From Coprinus comatus (Eukaryota; Basidiomycota; Agaricomycetes; Agaricales; Agaricaceae): a stretch of 64,000 bases of DNA. Under the pieces are notes generated by a model. The model searched no databases. It was given only the letters and a program-made list of their open reading frames with translations, and was not told where the DNA came from. The translations under genes and the position numbers were made by a program. How positions within the stretch are numbered: the stretch's first letter is position 1; each line of letters opens with the position of its first letter. Location of the stretch: the NCBI GenBank assembly GCA_034638255.1, contig JAWPGT010000077.1:1-64000 (forward strand), written 5' to 3'. Positions 62,293-64,000 of the stretch are shown here, piece by piece.

Positions 62293-63535
62293 ATGTCGGA
62301 AACACAAAGCCAAAAACTGACATATCTCGATCTAGTGAATCTATGCGATAACGTACGGTTGGATAGAGATGGAAAAACTAATTTTGAAGATGAATCGTTG
62401 GTACCGTTATATCTAACGAAATCAATAGATAGTGCTATTGTTGGACTTTTACGACCTGTTATCATTGAACAACTTAAAGTTGAGAATGCTCGGAGTAGGG
62501 ATTAGGCAAGGAAGAAGTTTGGGATATTAGAGTGGATGAACAGGAATTTAGGGTTTTGAAGAGTGGGAGAGTTGGACCGAGTGTTTGTTTTCGAGAATGG
62601 ATTGATACGGCTAGCAAACGAGTTGCGGTGATGAAGGAGGTGTGTGAGAGATGGAGGGATACAGGGTTATTTTCAGATGTGTGTGGACCAAAGAAGTGGA
62701 GAAATGAGATGTATGCGATATACAAGAATCCGTTTGGGAAGCACGATCATCCGTCGCAAGGAGGAGATGAAAGGGAACTGAATTATGCATTTGAAATGGA
62801 ACGATCTGCATGTGCGCTGTTTGGAGTGATCACGTACGGAGTACATATGACTATCTACCAGGAAGTATTCGAGGAGGATGGTAAGAGAGGACTGAAGATC
62901 TGGGTGCCTACAAGGGCAAAGACGAAGCCAACGTATGTGACTAAGAAAATGATTGGATAAATATCTGACAGGTAGACTAGGTTCCCTGGAATGCTGGACA
63001 ACACGGTTGCAGGTGGGATACCGAGTGGGATGGGTGTACTTGAGAGTCTGGTAAAGGAATGTATGGAAGAAGCCAGTCTGGATGAAGGGCTTGTAAGGAA
63101 ATATGCACGGTCTGTGGGTGCAATCAGCTATTTCTTCCGAACAAGGCAGGGGTGGCTACAGCCCGAGGTAGAGTATGTGTATGACATTGGGATTCCTGAG
63201 AATGTTGATGCTGAGCTGTTTACTCCTCGACCGCTGGACGGAGAGGTGGAATGTTTTGAGGTGAGTGATGCGGTGTTCTTAAATTAGCCGGGTGATTGAT
63301 GCGCCTGTCAGTTTCTGGACCAGGCAGCAGTGATGGAGAGACTGCAGGGTGGCCAGTTCAAGCCCAACTGCGGTTTGGGTGCGTATATATTCTATTTTAT
63401 TGAGTATGAGTCTGACGGTGGGCAGTGCTGATTGACCTGTTTCTGCGGCTTGGGTACATGGATGTGGATGGCGAGGGAGATTATATGGAGCTGAGTAGCC
63501 GCTTGCACGGTAGATTTTCATACAGTAGTTGGTAA
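62293..63535 (+). CDS. Tnr3/YJR142W-like Nudix protein
   Basis: DUF4743 plus Nudix hydrolase architecture (oxo-thiamine-diphosphate type in yeast). First part LTYLDLVNLCDNVR and GLLRPVIIEQL; second part EVWDIRVDEQ, GLFSDVCGPKKWRNEMYAIY; the Nudix box is AGGIPSGMGVLESLVKECME followed by EASL; last part NCGLVLIDLFLRLGYMDV and ELSSRLHGRFSYSSW. Introns: about 62932-62977, 63261-about 63310, 63380-63440. A frame break lies near 62503: the N-terminal frame stops at GATTAG, while the rest begins GGCAAGGAAGAAGTT one base out; adding one G to the GGG run would restore it. The 3' half uses GC-richer, C/G-ending codons than most genes here. Confidence 0.82.
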
Positions 63536-63551
63536 TAGGAGTGTGAGAATA

Positions 63552-64000
63552 ATGAGTCTTCCCTCTTCTCCCATGGCCCTCAACAAGGCGCCCTCCTCGT
63601 CCATCTTCAACAAGCGTTCAGCCATCCCCTCAGCTGCTGGCTATCTTCAGGCTCTCAGCCAGGCAGATTCTAGGGCAAGGGCTGCCGCTCCACGCTCAAC
63701 CACCTCCACCCCGGCTCTTTCCCTCTCCTCCTCCGTCACTGACTCTTCAGAAGACACCGTTCTTAACGACAACTTTGACAACATGGATGGTCTTGCTCTT
63801 CCGACGCGTCCCCCCACCTCCGAACAGGTTTTTTCTACCGTTCATACAGAGTTCGGCCACTGTGCAGACGAACGCTTTCGTTACACCTCAAAGCACTCGC
63901 CCTCAGACAACATCCCAGCACACGTAGAGCACGATCCTCCTTATTATATTCTCCTTTCTACGTACATCAGCTATCTCATCCTAATTGTTCTCGGCCATAT
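63552..64000 (+). CDS. LCB2: Serine palmitoyltransferase subunit LCB2 (partial, N-terminus)
   Basis: First 149 codons, open to the window end. The leader is Ser/Ala/Pro-rich (MSLPSSPMALNKAPSSSIF); the conserved block EHDPPYYILLSTYISYLILI then VLGH is the membrane-anchor start of Lcb2, which with Lcb1 makes 3-ketodihydrosphingosine in the ER. The PLP site lies beyond the window. The ATG is only 16 bp after the Nudix stop, so the promoter must lie inside the Nudix gene or the two are co-transcribed. Codons are strongly C-ending, unlike the A/T-ending genes earlier in the window. Confidence 0.88.
   Translation, partial: MSLPSSPMALNKAPSSSIFNKRSAIPSAAGYLQALSQADSRARAAAPRSTTSTPALSLSSSVTDSSEDTVLNDNFDNMDGLALPTRPPTSEQVFSTVHTEFGHCADERFRYTSKHSPSDNIPAHVEHDPPYYILLSTYISYLILIVLGH

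Overview
This is nuclear DNA from a fungus, very probably a basidiomycete (Agaricomycotina-like). Genes carry many short GT-AG introns of about 50-100 nt, often with CTAAC/CTRAY-like branch sites, and several have micro-exons of 6-14 nt. The gene content also fits: single-domain peroxisomal enoyl-CoA hydratase, GDP-fucose-transporter-like carrier, heme-thiolate peroxidase, F-box and BTB families, aminoglycoside-phosphotransferase-like kinases, a non-LTR retrotransposon and KIN1-type kinase. No bacterial operons, CRISPR or rRNA were seen. Exon joins below were derived by hand from splice sites, reading phase and family motifs.

Layout. 0.5-2.6 kb: GPI1 (GPI anchor synthesis). 3-15 kb: accessory zone with a decayed APH-like kinase family (two long and two short broken copies), an F-box gene plus a fragment of a relative, a Gfd2/YDR514C-like gene plus a duplicated scrap of it, a PhyH-type dioxygenase, and an orphan seven-exon gene that shares a 55 bp divergent promoter with the F-box gene. 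15.5-20.2 kb: a long low-complexity gene broken into several frames. 22-27.3 kb: a KIN1/PAR-1 kinase that lacks the N-lobe of its catalytic domain. 27.9-31 kb: an orphan last exon of STE24 followed by about 3 kb without genes. 31-33 kb: NADP isocitrate dehydrogenase with an optional mitochondrial leader. 33.5-36 kb: two tandem P-loop GTPases. 36.8-38.6 kb: an orphan ten-exon gene. 40.9-53.4 kb: housekeeping block: SOF1, a seven-TM protein, a nucleotide-sugar transporter, enoyl-CoA hydratase 2, old yellow enzyme, gamma-butyrobetaine-type dioxygenase. 53.8-60.3 kb: four BTB/POZ paralogues; a 5'-truncated LINE with poly(A) and an 11 bp target-site duplication sits in the gap between two divergent copies. 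60.7-64 kb: heme-thiolate peroxidase, Tnr3-like Nudix protein, and the start of LCB2 (serine palmitoyltransferase), which runs off the window.

How the genes relate. GPI1 and LCB2 both serve membrane-anchor/sphingolipid synthesis, and the hydratase (C-terminal SKL) and IDP1 both bear on oxidative metabolism in organelles, but this is ordinary eukaryotic gene order and not an operon. The more unusual material lies in the multicopy families (APH-like, F-box, BTB, GTPase), the LINE insertion, the two orphan genes, and a repeated pattern of single-base frame breaks in otherwise conserved genes. That pattern must be separated into true decay and consensus error before any biology is drawn from it.
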